DNA from: Rhizobium sp. C1
GTDB lineage: Bacteria; Pseudomonadota; Alphaproteobacteria; Rhizobiales; Rhizobiaceae
Length of the DNA: 64,000 nt
Assembly: GCF_021026335.1 (NCBI RefSeq)
Contig: NZ_JAJNCY010000004.1
Location: forward strand, 124,001-188,000
Direction of reading: 5' to 3'
Shown in pieces: positions 49,638 through 57,949 of this stretch (its first letter is position 1; every line of letters starts with the position of its first letter). The notes under the pieces were generated by a model that worked only from the letters and a program-made list of their open reading frames with translations, was not told where the DNA came from and ran no database searches. A program made the translations under genes and the position numbers.

Positions 49638-50864
49638 ATGTCCGCAAAACTCGGCAACGGCTGGCAGAAGAGGCAATTTCACCGCGACTGGCTGGCGGCC
49701 GAAGCCGTCAATCTGCTCGATTTCTTCAGCCTCAACGCCATCGATCCCGCCGGCGGCTTCTATGATCTCGACCGGGAAGGCGAGCCGATGGAAGGACCGA
49801 AAGCGCTGCATGCGACGACCCGCATGGTCCATTGCCACGTCGTCGGCCATCTGCTCGGCCGTCCCGGCTCCGCCGAAATGATCGACCACGGCATGAACTT
49901 CCTCAAGAAGGGCCATCGCGACGACAAGTTCGGCGGCTACATGTGGTCGCTGGAAGACGGCCAGCCGAAGGACGATACGAAGCAGGCCTATGGCCACGCC
50001 TTCGTGCTGCTCGCAGCCTCCAGCGCAAGCCTCATCGGCCATCCGCTGGCCAAGGAAATCCTGGCGGATGTGTCCGAGGTGCTCGACACGCGCTTCTGGG
50101 AAGAGGCGAACGGCGCGGTCTCGGAAGAATACCAGCGCGACTGGTCGCCGATTTCCGACTATCGCGGCCAGAACTCCAACATGCATCTGACCGAAGCGCT
50201 GATGGCGGCTTACGAGGCAACAGGCGAGCGGCTTTATCTGACCCGCGCCGAGCGCATCGCCTCGCTGATCATCGAAAAGCACGCGCGTTCGCTGGGTTAC
50301 CGCGTCGCCGAACATTTCAAGTCTGACTGGAGCCTCGACAATGCCTATTCCGGCAACGAGATGTTCCGCCCCTCCGGCTCCACGCCGGGCCACTGGCTGG
50401 AATGGGCGCGTCTGTGCCTCCAGCTCTGGGTGCTGGGTGGCAAGAAGCTGGATTGGCTGAAGGATGCGGCGGTCGCGCTCTTCAAGACCTCCATCGATCT
50501 TGGCTGGGACAAGGCCTATGGCGGCTTTTTCTACACGCTCGACTGGGACAACAACCCGAAGCGCCGCGAAAAGCTCTGGTGGCCGATCTCCGAAGGCATT
50601 GGCGCCGCCGCATTCCTGAATGCGCACGCGCCGTCGGACTTCCACGAGGAATGGTATCGCAAGCTTTGGGACTTCGCCGCTTCCAACCTGATCGACCAGG
50701 ATTTCGGCGGCTGGATGCCGGAGCTGTCGGAAGAGCTCCATCCGGAAGAAAACCTCTTCGTCGGCAAGCCCGATATCTACCATGCCTTCCAGGCCTGCCT
50801 GATCCCGCTTTTCCCGGCGGAAGGCAGCCTGACCGCGATGATCGTGGAAGAGAACAAGGCCTGA
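49638..50864 (+). CDS. AGE-family epimerase/isomerase (mannose isomerase-like)
   Basis: The 408-residue (alpha/alpha)6-barrel protein is of N-acylglucosamine 2-epimerase type. Likely catalytic histidines are in MVHCHVVGHLLG, KQAYGHAFVLLA, NSNMHLTEALMAAYEAT and GHWLEWARL. The last two segments are typical of sugar isomerases such as D-mannose isomerase or YihS, so mannose/fructose interconversion is the best guess. Start is ATG 49638 with GGGAGAGAAATC in front. Confidence 0.85.
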   Translation: MSAKLGNGWQKRQFHRDWLAAEAVNLLDFFSLNAIDPAGGFYDLDREGEPMEGPKALHATTRMVHCHVVGHLLGRPGSAEMIDHGMNFLKKGHRDDKFGGYMWSLEDGQPKDDTKQAYGHAFVLLAASSASLIGHPLAKEILADVSEVLDTRFWEEANGAVSEEYQRDWSPISDYRGQNSNMHLTEALMAAYEATGERLYLTRAERIASLIIEKHARSLGYRVAEHFKSDWSLDNAYSGNEMFRPSGSTPGHWLEWARLCLQLWVLGGKKLDWLKDAAVALFKTSIDLGWDKAYGGFFYTLDWDNNPKRREKLWWPISEGIGAAAFLNAHAPSDFHEEWYRKLWDFAASNLIDQDFGGWMPELSEELHPEENLFVGKPDIYHAFQACLIPLFPAEGSLTAMIVEENKA

Positions 50865-50921
50865 CCCGTCTGGGGGCTGCAGAGCTTTAACGGCTTAGCA
50901 GCCCCCGACCGCGAAAACGCA

Positions 50922-50954
50922 AAGAGCGTTTCAGTAAAATCCTGAAACGCTCTT
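50922..50954. terminator. Inverted repeat between convergent genes
   Basis: AAGAGCGTTTCAG and CTGAAACGCTCTT are perfect 13-base arms with a seven-base loop. With a GGGGGCTGC/GCAGCCCCC hairpin just upstream, it probably stops both the epimerase gene and the transporter gene. Confidence 0.6.
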
Positions 50955-50981
50955 GCCAACAGATGATGGATTGTCATCTCC

Positions 50982-51009
50982 CGTCATGCAGGCTTACGCC
51001 GGCATGACG
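50982..51009. repeat. Mini-copy of the RIME-like hairpin
   Basis: CGTCATGC and GCATGACG form perfect arms around 12 bases, matching the outer ends of the element at 47357-47483. Confidence 0.5.
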
Positions 51010-51025
51010 AAAAGAAGCCGCTGTT

Positions 51026-51664
51026 TCAGGCCTTGACGGGCTCCACCGGCATGGGCTTCACCATCGAGATGAATGCGCCATAGGGCAGCAGCAGAACGAT
51101 GCCGCACAGAAGCTTCACCACGAAATCGCCGATCAGCCAGGAAATCCAGCGGGGAGCTTCCGTCGCAAAGACGCCGAGGATGGGGGACCAGCCGGTGGCG
51201 AAGTCGTCGTTCGCTCCGATAAAGGCGAAGATCGGGGCAAATGCCAGCGAGAAGAAGATGATCGTGTCGATGGCCGAGCCGAGCAGGCTGGCGATCAGCG
51301 GCGCCTTCCACCACGACAGACGACGCAGGCGGTTGAACACCGTGATGTCGAGCAGCTGGCCGACCAGATAGGCCGTGCCGGATGCAATCGCGATGCGATG
51401 CGTGGAGGCGAAGATGGAGAAGAGAACCGCGATGGCAAAGCCGACGGCAACCACCTTGCGCGCAGCCGAGGTGCCGAACTGACGGTTCGTCAGGTCAGTA
51501 ACGAGGAAGGCGAAGGGATAGGTAAAGGCCCCATAGGTCAGCAGGTCGGCGAGATTGACGCCGAAGAGAGTCAGATTGAACGGGAACTGGACGAGATAGT
51601 TGGAAGCGACGACCACGAGGGTCATCAGGCCCACGAAGGGCAGAGTGCGCTTGTCGATCAGCAT
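51026..51664 (-). CDS. Queuosine-precursor transporter, YhhQ/VUT family (DUF165)
   Basis: The 212-residue inner-membrane protein has about six helices and the conserved DLLTYGAFTYPFAFLVTDLTNR segment, plus the WWKAPLIASLLGSAIDTIIFF block. E. coli YhhQ of this family imports the queuosine precursors preQ0 and preQ1. Start is ATG 51664, which lies in the 3' part of a preQ1-I-like fold with AGGA as the ribosome site. The fold links ligand and gene function neatly. A separate terminator isolates it from rpmB upstream. Confidence 0.88.
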   Translation of the reverse strand: MLIDKRTLPFVGLMTLVVVASNYLVQFPFNLTLFGVNLADLLTYGAFTYPFAFLVTDLTNRQFGTSAARKVVAVGFAIAVLFSIFASTHRIAIASGTAYLVGQLLDITVFNRLRRLSWWKAPLIASLLGSAIDTIIFFSLAFAPIFAFIGANDDFATGWSPILGVFATEAPRWISWLIGDFVVKLLCGIVLLLPYGAFISMVKPMPVEPVKA

Positions 51665-51690
51665 TTTTTTATCCTGGGTGATGCCACCAG
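51661..51690 (-). promoter_or_regulatory. Candidate preQ1-I riboswitch covering the start codon
   Basis: On the minus strand CTGG (51690-51687) pairs with CCAG (51777 is not meant; 51677-51674) around a nine-base loop holding GCAT. An A-rich tail (GATAAAAAAA) follows, and the next bases, ATGC (51664-51661), can pair with the loop GCAT as a pseudoknot. The ATG in that pair is the start codon. The arrangement matches the small preQ1-I class, including the C just before the 3' stem strand that would pair with preQ1. Confidence 0.6.
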
Positions 51691-51739
51691 TTGGAGGAAC
51701 GAACATATGATGCGGGAGACCAGAAGATCTCATTCACGA

Positions 51740-51770
51740 GAAAAGGCCCGGATGCAGGGCATCCAAGCCT
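51740..51770 (-). terminator. Intrinsic terminator after rpmB
   Basis: On the minus strand GGATGC and GCATCC form the inner stem, extended by GGC/GCC, followed by TTTTC. It separates rpmB from the YhhQ-type gene. Confidence 0.72.
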
Positions 51771-51796
51771 CTTATCAGAAGACTTGTCTCAGTCGA

Positions 51797-52087
51797 TCAA
51801 GCAGCTTCAGCGAGCTTCTTGGCGATCTGACGCTTCAGCAGGCGAGCGCGCATGCTGAGCTCGTTCTCGTTTGCCTTGGCGAGGAAGGCATCGAGGCCGC
51901 CGCGATGCTCGACAGAGCGGAGCGCTGCAGCGGAAACGCGCAGGCGGAAGCTCTGGCCGAGCGCGTCCGAAATCAGCGTCACGTTGACGAGGTTCGGCAG
52001 GAAGCGGCGCTTCGTCTTGTTGTTGGCATGGCTGACGTTGTTGCCAACCTGAACGCCCTTGGCGGTCAATTCGCAGCTGCGCGACAT
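51797..52087 (-). CDS. rpmB: 50S ribosomal protein L28
   Basis: The 96-residue alphaproteobacterial-type L28 begins [29 protein letters not shown], shown here only by its [15 protein letters not shown] core. The extra C-terminal helix ([15 protein letters not shown]) is usual in this class. Start is ATG 52087. A nearly ideal promoter lies about 90 bases upstream, and its own terminator follows. Confidence 0.96.
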   Translation of the reverse strand: MSRSCELTAKGVQVGNNVSHANNKTKRRFLPNLVNVTLISDALGQSFRLRVSAAALRSVEHRGGLDAFLAKANENELSMRARLLKRQIAKKLAEAA

Positions 52088-52176
52088 GGTTACACCTATA
52101 TTTTCTTCGGGCCGGGCAAAAGGTTTCCGTTGCCGGAACGGCCTTTTCCATCTGGCCATGATTGGAAAGTTGCGGT

Positions 52177-52205
52177 TCTATAGTCACACGACGGACATAC
52201 GTCAA
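52177..52205 (-). promoter_or_regulatory. rpmB promoter
   Basis: On the minus strand TTGACG (52200-52205) and TATAGA (52177-52182) are separated by exactly 17 bases. Transcription would start near 52170, giving a leader of about 80 bases. Confidence 0.78.
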
Positions 52206-52244
52206 GCCAAACCTCATGAAAACGCCGAAATTCCGGGCTGCACT

Positions 52245-52267
52245 CTGCTGAACGTGGCGTTCAGCAG
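52245..52267. other. Inverted repeat upstream of the DUF3108 gene
   Basis: CTGCTGAAC and GTTCAGCAG are perfect 9-base arms around GTGGC, 64 bases before the DUF3108 start. Possible operator or leader hairpin; no T-tract follows. Confidence 0.4.
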
Positions 52268-52330
52268 GCATTCAGCGGGGCAGTGGCAGGATTGCTTCCA
52301 GATCGTCTCCCTCCTTTTCGGTTTGAACAG

Positions 52331-53137
52331 ATGGACCAGAATCGCGTGACAACCTCTTTCCGGACGGCCAGAATGGCTTTTCTTGCTGCCACCGCAATCG
52401 GCGTTGCCGCGCCGCTCAATTCAGCCCTGCCCGCAGCCACCATCAGTCACATCACTGACTATTCGATCACCTTGTCCGGCCTCAGCCTCGCCAAGGCGTC
52501 TTTCCGCACCGAGATCGCCGGCAAGGATTTCCAGATACAGGGACAGTTCAGGACGACCGGTCTGGCCCGCCTGTTCAGGAAGGTGGAAGGCACCGCCAAT
52601 GTCTCGGGCAAATTGAAGGGCGACAATTTTATCCCCGAGAATTACCGGTCCGACTATGTCGCCGGCACCGCACACAAGGTCTATCAGGTGTCCTTCGCCG
52701 GTGGCGGCGTAAAGTCGTTTCAGGCCGAGCCGCCGCTGAACCCGCCGCAAAACTGGGTGCCGATCACGCCCGCCGATATCGCCCGCGCCGTTGATCCGCT
52801 GTCGGGCCTGATCCTGCCGGCGGATGCCAATCCGTGTGCCGGAACGATTCCCGTCTTCGACGGCGAGGCGCGGACGGATTTCCAGCTGACAGACAAGGGC
52901 GTGAAGACCTATCGCAACGACCGCGAAAAGCTCGAAGCGCATGTCTGCGGCCTGAAAATCGGGTTGAAGGCCGGCTATCGCAAGGGGAAGAGCGACATGG
53001 AATATGTCGCCAAGCTCAAGGATATGGAGATCTGGTTTGCCAAATCGCCGGTTGCGGATGTATATGCTCCGGTCAGGATCCTCGTGCCGACCGGGTTTGG
53101 ATCCGTGGAGATCGCAGCAACCCGATTTGGTGCCTGA
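52331..53137 (+). CDS. DUF3108 exported protein
   Basis: The 268-residue protein has an N-terminal signal-like segment (hydrophobic about 16-33, possible cleavage after the LPA near 36). The body has the DUF3108 pattern (DYSITLSGLSLAKASFRTEI; later PADANPCAGTIPVFDG and RYDF-like positions), probably a periplasmic beta-rich fold. Function is unknown. ATG 52331 is my choice; GTG 52283 and ATG 52373 are also in frame and none has a strong ribosome site. An EamA-type transporter follows after 36 bases. Confidence 0.75.
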   Translation: MDQNRVTTSFRTARMAFLAATAIGVAAPLNSALPAATISHITDYSITLSGLSLAKASFRTEIAGKDFQIQGQFRTTGLARLFRKVEGTANVSGKLKGDNFIPENYRSDYVAGTAHKVYQVSFAGGGVKSFQAEPPLNPPQNWVPITPADIARAVDPLSGLILPADANPCAGTIPVFDGEARTDFQLTDKGVKTYRNDREKLEAHVCGLKIGLKAGYRKGKSDMEYVAKLKDMEIWFAKSPVADVYAPVRILVPTGFGSVEIAATRFGA

Positions 53138-53173
53138 GGCCCGATTGTCCCGGCCGTGGCCGGAGACGTATCC

Positions 53174-54049
53174 ATGAAATCCCGCGCCACGCTTATCGGG
53201 TTCACCGCCATTCTCATGTGGTCCCTGCTGGCGCTGATGACGGCGGCGTCAGGCAAGATGCCGCCTTTCCAGCTTGCGGCCGTGACCTTTCTGATCGGTA
53301 GCCTGCCGGGTCTGGTCATGCTCGCCGCAAAGCCGTCGCGCATCGCAGCCTTCCGCCAGCCCTGGCCTGTCTGGCTCACCGGCATCGCCGGGTTGTTCGG
53401 CTATCATTTTCTGTATTTCACCGCGCTGCGCAACGCGCCGCCGGCGGAAGCCGGGCTTATTGCCTATCTCTGGCCGCTGTTCATCGTGCTGGGCTCCGCG
53501 CTGCTGCCGGGCGAAAGGCTGAGGCTGCATCATGTCATCGGCGCGGTGCTCGGTCTGTCGGGCTCTTTCCTGATCGTCTCGCGCAACGGGCTCTCCTTTG
53601 ATGGCGCCTATACGCTCGGCTATGTCATGGCCTTTCTCTGCGCCTTTACCTGGGCCGGCTACTCGCTCATGTCGCGGAAATTCGGCTCGGTGCCGACGGA
53701 TGCCGTCACGGCCTTTTGCCTGGCAACCTCTTTCCTGTCGATGATCAGCCATCTGGCGCTGGAGCAGACCGTCTGGCCGGAAACGACGAGCCAGTGGATG
53801 GCCGTTGTCGGCCTCGGGCTCTTCCCGGTCGGACTTGCCTTCTACACCTGGGACTACGGGGTAAAGAAGGGCGATATCCAGCTTCTGGGGGCGGCAAGCT
53901 ATGCCGCGCCGCTGCTGTCGACCGGCGCGCTGATCCTCGGCGGCTTTGCCGAACCGTCATGGCGGATCGCAGGCGCCGGCCTGCTGATCACAGCCGGCGC
54001 CGTGATTGCAGCACGCGACATGATCTTCAGACGCCGCACCACCGCATGA
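53174..54049 (+). CDS. DMT-family (EamA) transporter
   Basis: The 291-residue protein has ten hydrophobic segments in two EamA repeats. It resembles YddG-type aromatic amino acid exporters in its N-terminal LIGFTAILMWSLLALMTAASG and GYHFLYFTALRNAPPAEAGLI segments. Substrate is therefore inferred as amino acid or similar metabolite export. Start is ATG 53174, eight bases after GGAG. It ends three bases before the convergent cupin gene. Confidence 0.82.
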   Translation: MKSRATLIGFTAILMWSLLALMTAASGKMPPFQLAAVTFLIGSLPGLVMLAAKPSRIAAFRQPWPVWLTGIAGLFGYHFLYFTALRNAPPAEAGLIAYLWPLFIVLGSALLPGERLRLHHVIGAVLGLSGSFLIVSRNGLSFDGAYTLGYVMAFLCAFTWAGYSLMSRKFGSVPTDAVTAFCLATSFLSMISHLALEQTVWPETTSQWMAVVGLGLFPVGLAFYTWDYGVKKGDIQLLGAASYAAPLLSTGALILGGFAEPSWRIAGAGLLITAGAVIAARDMIFRRRTTA

Positions 54050-54052
54050 AAC

Positions 54053-54490
54053 TTATCGGCCCGGCTGCCAGTCTGGCGGAGCCATTTCAAAGCTCTCGAA
54101 TGTGAAGCCCGGTGCGACCGTGCAGCTGACCAGCGTGAAATCGCCCGACGACTCCGCAGACTGCCACCAGCCGGCCGGCACGACGACCTGCGGCCGCTCG
54201 CCGGAAACGACGTCAGGGCCAAGCCTGTACGTCACGGCCACCTTGCCGTCCTCCGAGAGCGAAAGCGTCAGCGGCGCACCCGCGTGATAGAGCCAGACTT
54301 CGCTGGCATCCGTCACCTTGTGCCAATGCGAGCGCTCGCCCTTTTCCAGGAGATAGTAGATCGCCGTCGAATGCCCACGCGGTCCGCCCGCCGAGTCGCG
54401 AAAGGTTTCGGCATACCAGCCGCCTTCCGGGTGTCGCTGCATGTTCAAGGCCGCGACGATATCGGCAGGCTTCATATTCGCCGCACTCAC
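54053..54490 (-). CDS. Cupin-fold protein, DUF985
   Basis: The 145-residue protein has the DUF985/cupin_5 pattern: [16 protein letters not shown], a central [18 protein letters not shown] with metal-type histidines and glutamate, and [13 protein letters not shown] at the end. Function is not established. I use GTG 54490, which overlaps the gloB stop (GTGA) and implies coupling; ATG 54475 is also possible. Confidence 0.83.
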   Translation of the reverse strand: MSAANMKPADIVAALNMQRHPEGGWYAETFRDSAGGPRGHSTAIYYLLEKGERSHWHKVTDASEVWLYHAGAPLTLSLSEDGKVAVTYRLGPDVVSGERPQVVVPAGWWQSAESSGDFTLVSCTVAPGFTFESFEMAPPDWQPGR

Positions 54491-55218
54491 TTGAAATTGT
54501 CCTTCCCCTTGCGGATTTCGGCAAATTCTTCTGCCGATTTCGCGCGCAGGAAGGGGTTTGTCAGCTTTTCCAGCGCGATCGTGGTCGGCGCAGTGAACCG
54601 GCTCTTCTCGCGCAGTTCCGCAATTTCCTCTGCACGGGCGACAAGCGCGGGATTTTCCGGCTCCACCGTCAATGCATAGCGTGCATTGGATTGCGTATAT
54701 TCATGCCCGAAATAGACCGTCGTATCGTCTGGAAGCGCCCCCAGCCGCTGAAGCGATTGGTGCATCTGCTCCATCGTGCCCTCAAAGACGCGGCCGCAAC
54801 CGAGTGCGAAGAGCGTGTCGGCGGAAAACAGCAGCTTGTCCTCCGGCAGGTGATAGCAGATATGGCCGAGCGTATGACCCGGCGTCAGAATGACCTCGAC
54901 GGGCCGGCCGGCGAATTCGAAGCGTTCTGCGTCCGCGACCGTGCGCGTGAGGCCGGCAATCTTGTCCTTCTCGCCCTCCGGGCCGATCACCTCGAGCTTG
55001 AAACGCGCCGCAAGCGGCGCGATGGCACCGACATGGTCGGGATGGTGATGGGTGATAAAGATATGGCTCAACGTCCAGCCGCGCCGCTCCAGCGCTTCCA
55101 GAATCGGGCCTTCTTCCGGTGCATCTATTGCCGCCGTGAGCCCGGTTTCCGGATCGTGGATGAGGACGCCGAAATTGTCCGAGAGGCAGGCAAAGAGATC
55201 GATATCCAGCACAGTCAT
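54487..55218 (-). CDS. gloB: Hydroxyacylglutathione hydrolase (glyoxalase II)
   Basis: Metallo-beta-lactamase-fold hydrolase that splits S-lactoylglutathione in methylglyoxal detoxification. It has 243 residues with the binuclear metal motif THHHPDH (56-62), the histidine in [11 protein letters not shown], the aspartate in [13 protein letters not shown] and the late FGHEYTQSN. Slightly shorter than the usual 250-260. Start is ATG 55218. The cupin gene follows in the same operon; a methyltransferase gene diverges upstream. Confidence 0.92.
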   Translation of the reverse strand: MTVLDIDLFACLSDNFGVLIHDPETGLTAAIDAPEEGPILEALERRGWTLSHIFITHHHPDHVGAIAPLAARFKLEVIGPEGEKDKIAGLTRTVADAERFEFAGRPVEVILTPGHTLGHICYHLPEDKLLFSADTLFALGCGRVFEGTMEQMHQSLQRLGALPDDTTVYFGHEYTQSNARYALTVEPENPALVARAEEIAELREKSRFTAPTTIALEKLTNPFLRAKSAEEFAEIRKGKDNFK

Positions 55219-55301
55219 TTGGTTTTCCCGGTTGTTGACCTTATCTGAAATCTAGTCACTCGACGCTTGATGTCCACCCGTCAGCTGGTAACAATCATTT
55301 C

Positions 55302-56048
55302 ATGTATGCCGATATCGTCGATTTGAGAGAATTCTACCTGTCGCCCGTCGGGCGGACGGCGGAGCAGTCCATCACCATGGCGCTCTCGGCGATCTGGCAG
55401 GGCGTACCGGACGAGCGGCTGATGGGGCTCGGTTATGCGCTGCCCTATCTAGACCGTTTCAAGGCAGGCACGGAACGCACCTTCGCCTTCATGCCGGCGG
55501 GCCAGGGCGCGGTGAACTGGCCGGTGCCCGGACTTTCGGCTGCGGCTCTGGTCTTCGACGAGGAATTGCCGCTGCCGGACGCCGCCATCGACCGCGTGTT
55601 GATGGTGCATTCGCTGGAATTTGCCGAAAGCCCGCGCGAAACGCTGAAGGAGCTGTGGCGTGTGCTCGCCCCCGGCGGCCGCCTTGTTATCGTCGTGCCG
55701 AACCGGCGCGGCCTCTGGGCGCGGCTGGACAATACGCCCTTCGGCACCGGGCGACCCTATTCCCGCAGCCAGCTGATTGCGCTGTTGCGCGAAACCAATT
55801 TCACCCCCGGCGCGATGAGCGAGGCGCTGTTCTTCCCGCCCGCCGCGCGGCGTTCGCTGCTTGGCATGTGGCAGGGCATGGAAACCATCGGCCGCAAACT
55901 CTGGCCTGCCTTCTCCGGTGTCGTCATCATTGAGGCGCACAAGCGGCTCTATCAGGGGCTTCCCGTTGCGGTTCGGGCCTCGCGCCGGGTGTTCGTGCCG
56001 GTGCTTGCACCGCAAGGGGTGCCGACGACACGGGTGGGGATGGATTGA
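55302..56048 (+). CDS. Methyltransferase-like protein with a degenerate SAM motif
   Basis: The 248-residue protein has the second half of a class I methyltransferase (VLMVHSLEFAESPRETLKELWRVLAPGGRLVIVVPNRRG). The usual glycine-rich motif I is reduced to GLGYALPYLDRF. It may be catalytically altered, or bind SAM weakly. Homologues divergent from gloB are common in rhizobia as far as I recall. Start is ATG 55302. The substrate is unknown. The vapB promoter begins at its stop codon. Confidence 0.75.
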   Translation: MYADIVDLREFYLSPVGRTAEQSITMALSAIWQGVPDERLMGLGYALPYLDRFKAGTERTFAFMPAGQGAVNWPVPGLSAAALVFDEELPLPDAAIDRVLMVHSLEFAESPRETLKELWRVLAPGGRLVIVVPNRRGLWARLDNTPFGTGRPYSRSQLIALLRETNFTPGAMSEALFFPPAARRSLLGMWQGMETIGRKLWPAFSGVVIIEAHKRLYQGLPVAVRASRRVFVPVLAPQGVPTTRVGMD

Positions 56049-56090
56049 AAGATACCGGCAATACGCGTATATACATGGACGTTTATACGC
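56045..56090 (+). promoter_or_regulatory. vapBC promoter and operator
   Basis: TTGAAA (56045-56050) and TATATA (56068-56073) are 17 bases apart. An inverted repeat GCGTATATAC / GTTTATACGC (56065-56074, 56081-56090; one mismatch) covers the -10. The -35 overlaps the stop of the upstream gene. Confidence 0.72.
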
Positions 56091-56100
56091 GGAGGCTGAC

Positions 56101-56361
56101 ATGGCACATTTGGCGCGGGTTTTTCAGTCCGGCAATTCGCAGGCAGTTCGTCTCCCAAAGGAATTTCGTCTCGATGTCGATCGGGTGGAAATCACCCAGG
56201 AGGGTGACGCCATCATCTTGCGCCCTTACGTCGAGGACGCTGACCCGTGGGCGTCCCTCAAGAAAGCGATTGCGCACGGTGTCAGTGACGATTTTTTCGC
56301 TGACGGGCGCGAGCAGCCGGACATGCAGGAGCGTGAGGGTCTCGACAAGGTGTTCGAGTGA
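56101..56361 (+). CDS. vapB: VapB-type antitoxin (AbrB-like)
   Basis: The 86-residue protein has an N-terminal SpoVT/AbrB swapped-hairpin DNA-binding domain (ARVFQSGNSQAVRLPKEFRL) and a C-terminal tail that would cover the VapC active site (DPWASLKKAI, then FFADGREQPD). Start is ATG 56101 with GGAGG upstream. The stop overlaps the GTG of vapC. It surely binds the palindrome in front of it together with VapC. Confidence 0.9.
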   Translation: MAHLARVFQSGNSQAVRLPKEFRLDVDRVEITQEGDAIILRPYVEDADPWASLKKAIAHGVSDDFFADGREQPDMQEREGLDKVFE

Positions 56362-56762
56362 TCACTCACCTTCTGGACACCAATGTCGCTATTTCCCTTC
56401 TTGCCGGTAAATCGGAGCCGTTGCTGAAGCGCGTTCTGGCGCATTCTAATAGCAGTTTGGCATTTTCAGTCGTTGTGGTGCACGAGCTTTACTATGGTGC
56501 TCACAAAAGCCAACGTGTTGATCATAACCTGGAAGCCGTACGCCTTTTCCTGCGGAGCTTTCCCATTCTCGAGTTGGATCAAAAAGACGCAATTGCCGCA
56601 GGTGAAATCCGAGCGACGCTTGCACACAAGGGAAAGCCCATAGGACCGCTTGATCTCCTCCTTGCGGGCCAGGCACGAGCGCGTGACCTGACCATGGTCA
56701 CCAACAACATTCGCGAATTTGAGCGCGTACCGGGCCTTCGCGTCGAAGACTGGCTGCGCTGA
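56358..56762 (+). CDS. vapC: VapC-type PIN-domain ribonuclease toxin
   Basis: The 134-residue PIN-domain protein has the acidic residues of the active site: Asp7 in LLDTN, the glutamate in [10 protein letters not shown], an aspartate in [11 protein letters not shown] and the late [13 protein letters not shown]. It would cleave RNA (tRNA or rRNA in known cases). The start is GTG 56358, overlapping vapB by four bases. The pair looks less GC-rich than its flanks, in line with transfer. Confidence 0.9.
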   Translation: MITHLLDTNVAISLLAGKSEPLLKRVLAHSNSSLAFSVVVVHELYYGAHKSQRVDHNLEAVRLFLRSFPILELDQKDAIAAGEIRATLAHKGKPIGPLDLLLAGQARARDLTMVTNNIREFERVPGLRVEDWLR

Positions 56763-56841
56763 TCCGTCCCAAATCCCCGCCCTCGACAAGAACCTCTTTC
56801 CGCACTATTGCCTTTGGCTTCCAAGTTCAGGGGCTTTTCGC

Positions 56842-57948
56842 ATGACTACGACTGCATCCGCACCCGTGCCGCGTCCCGGCGTGATGGATATCTCGGCCTA
56901 TGTGCCGGGCAAGGATGGCGCTGGCTTTTCCGGCCGCATTTTCAAGCTGTCCTCCAACGAGACTCCGCTGGGCCCGAGCCCGGCAGCGATCGAGGCCTAT
57001 CGTCATGCGGCGGACCATCTCGAGCTTTACCCGGACGGTCAGGCGACGGAGCTGCGCGAGGCAATCGGCGCGGTGCATGGACTGAACCCGGCCAACATCC
57101 TCTGCGGTGCGGGCTCGGATGAGCTTCTGGGTCTCATTTGCCGCTGCTATCTGGGCGCCGGCGACGAGGCGATCATCACCGAGCATGGCTTCCTAGTTTA
57201 TCGCATCCAGATCATGGCGTCGGGTGCAACCCCGGTCACGGTGAAGGAAGACGACTGCCGGGTGAATGTCGACAACATTCTGGCCGCCGTGACAGAGAAG
57301 ACCAAGGCCGTCTTCATCGCCAATCCGGGCAACCCGACCGGCTCCTATATTCCGATGGCCGATATCCGCCGTCTCCATGCTGGCCTGCCGCCGCATGTGC
57401 TTCTGGTGCTCGATGCCGCTTACGCCGAATATGTCCGCCGCAACGATTACGAGACGGGCGTCGAGCTGGTCTCGGCCAATCGCAATGTCGTCATGTGCCG
57501 CACTTTCTCCAAGGCCTATGGGCTGGCAGCACTCCGCGTCGGCTGGCTGTATGGACCTGCGGAGATACTTGCGGCGCTCAACCGCGTGCGCGGGCCGTTC
57601 AACATGACCGTTCCGGGTCTCGCGGCAGCGTCTGCTGCCGTGCGGGATCAGGCCTTTGTCGAAAAGGCGGTGGCGCACAACTCGCTCTGGCTGGAAAAGC
57701 TGACGCAGGCGTTCGAAGCCATCGGCCTCAAGGTCACGCCGTCGGTCGCCAATTTCGTGCTGATCCATTTCCCCGACATCGACGGCAAGCGGGCGCCGGA
57801 TGCGGATGCGTTCCTGTCGTCACGCGGCTATATCCTGCGCGGGGTCGCCGGCTATGGCCTGCCCAATGCGCTGCGCATGACGGTGGGAACAGAAGAGGCC
57901 AATCGCGGCGTCATCGAGGCGCTGGGTGAATTTATGGGGCGTGCATAA
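56842..57948 (+). CDS. hisC: Histidinol-phosphate (or aromatic) aminotransferase
   Basis: The 368-residue class I/II PLP aminotransferase has its Schiff-base lysine in [15 protein letters not shown] (Lys224) and the [11 protein letters not shown] segment. HisC enzymes interconvert imidazole-acetol phosphate and histidinol phosphate. Because tyrC follows immediately, the copy may act mainly on phenylpyruvate or 4-hydroxyphenylpyruvate, and rhizobia often have two hisC-like genes. I start at ATG 56842; an earlier start would overlap vapC. Confidence 0.88.
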   Translation: MTTTASAPVPRPGVMDISAYVPGKDGAGFSGRIFKLSSNETPLGPSPAAIEAYRHAADHLELYPDGQATELREAIGAVHGLNPANILCGAGSDELLGLICRCYLGAGDEAIITEHGFLVYRIQIMASGATPVTVKEDDCRVNVDNILAAVTEKTKAVFIANPGNPTGSYIPMADIRRLHAGLPPHVLLVLDAAYAEYVRRNDYETGVELVSANRNVVMCRTFSKAYGLAALRVGWLYGPAEILAALNRVRGPFNMTVPGLAAASAAVRDQAFVEKAVAHNSLWLEKLTQAFEAIGLKVTPSVANFVLIHFPDIDGKRAPDADAFLSSRGYILRGVAGYGLPNALRMTVGTEEANRGVIEALGEFMGRA

Positions 57949-57949
57949 C

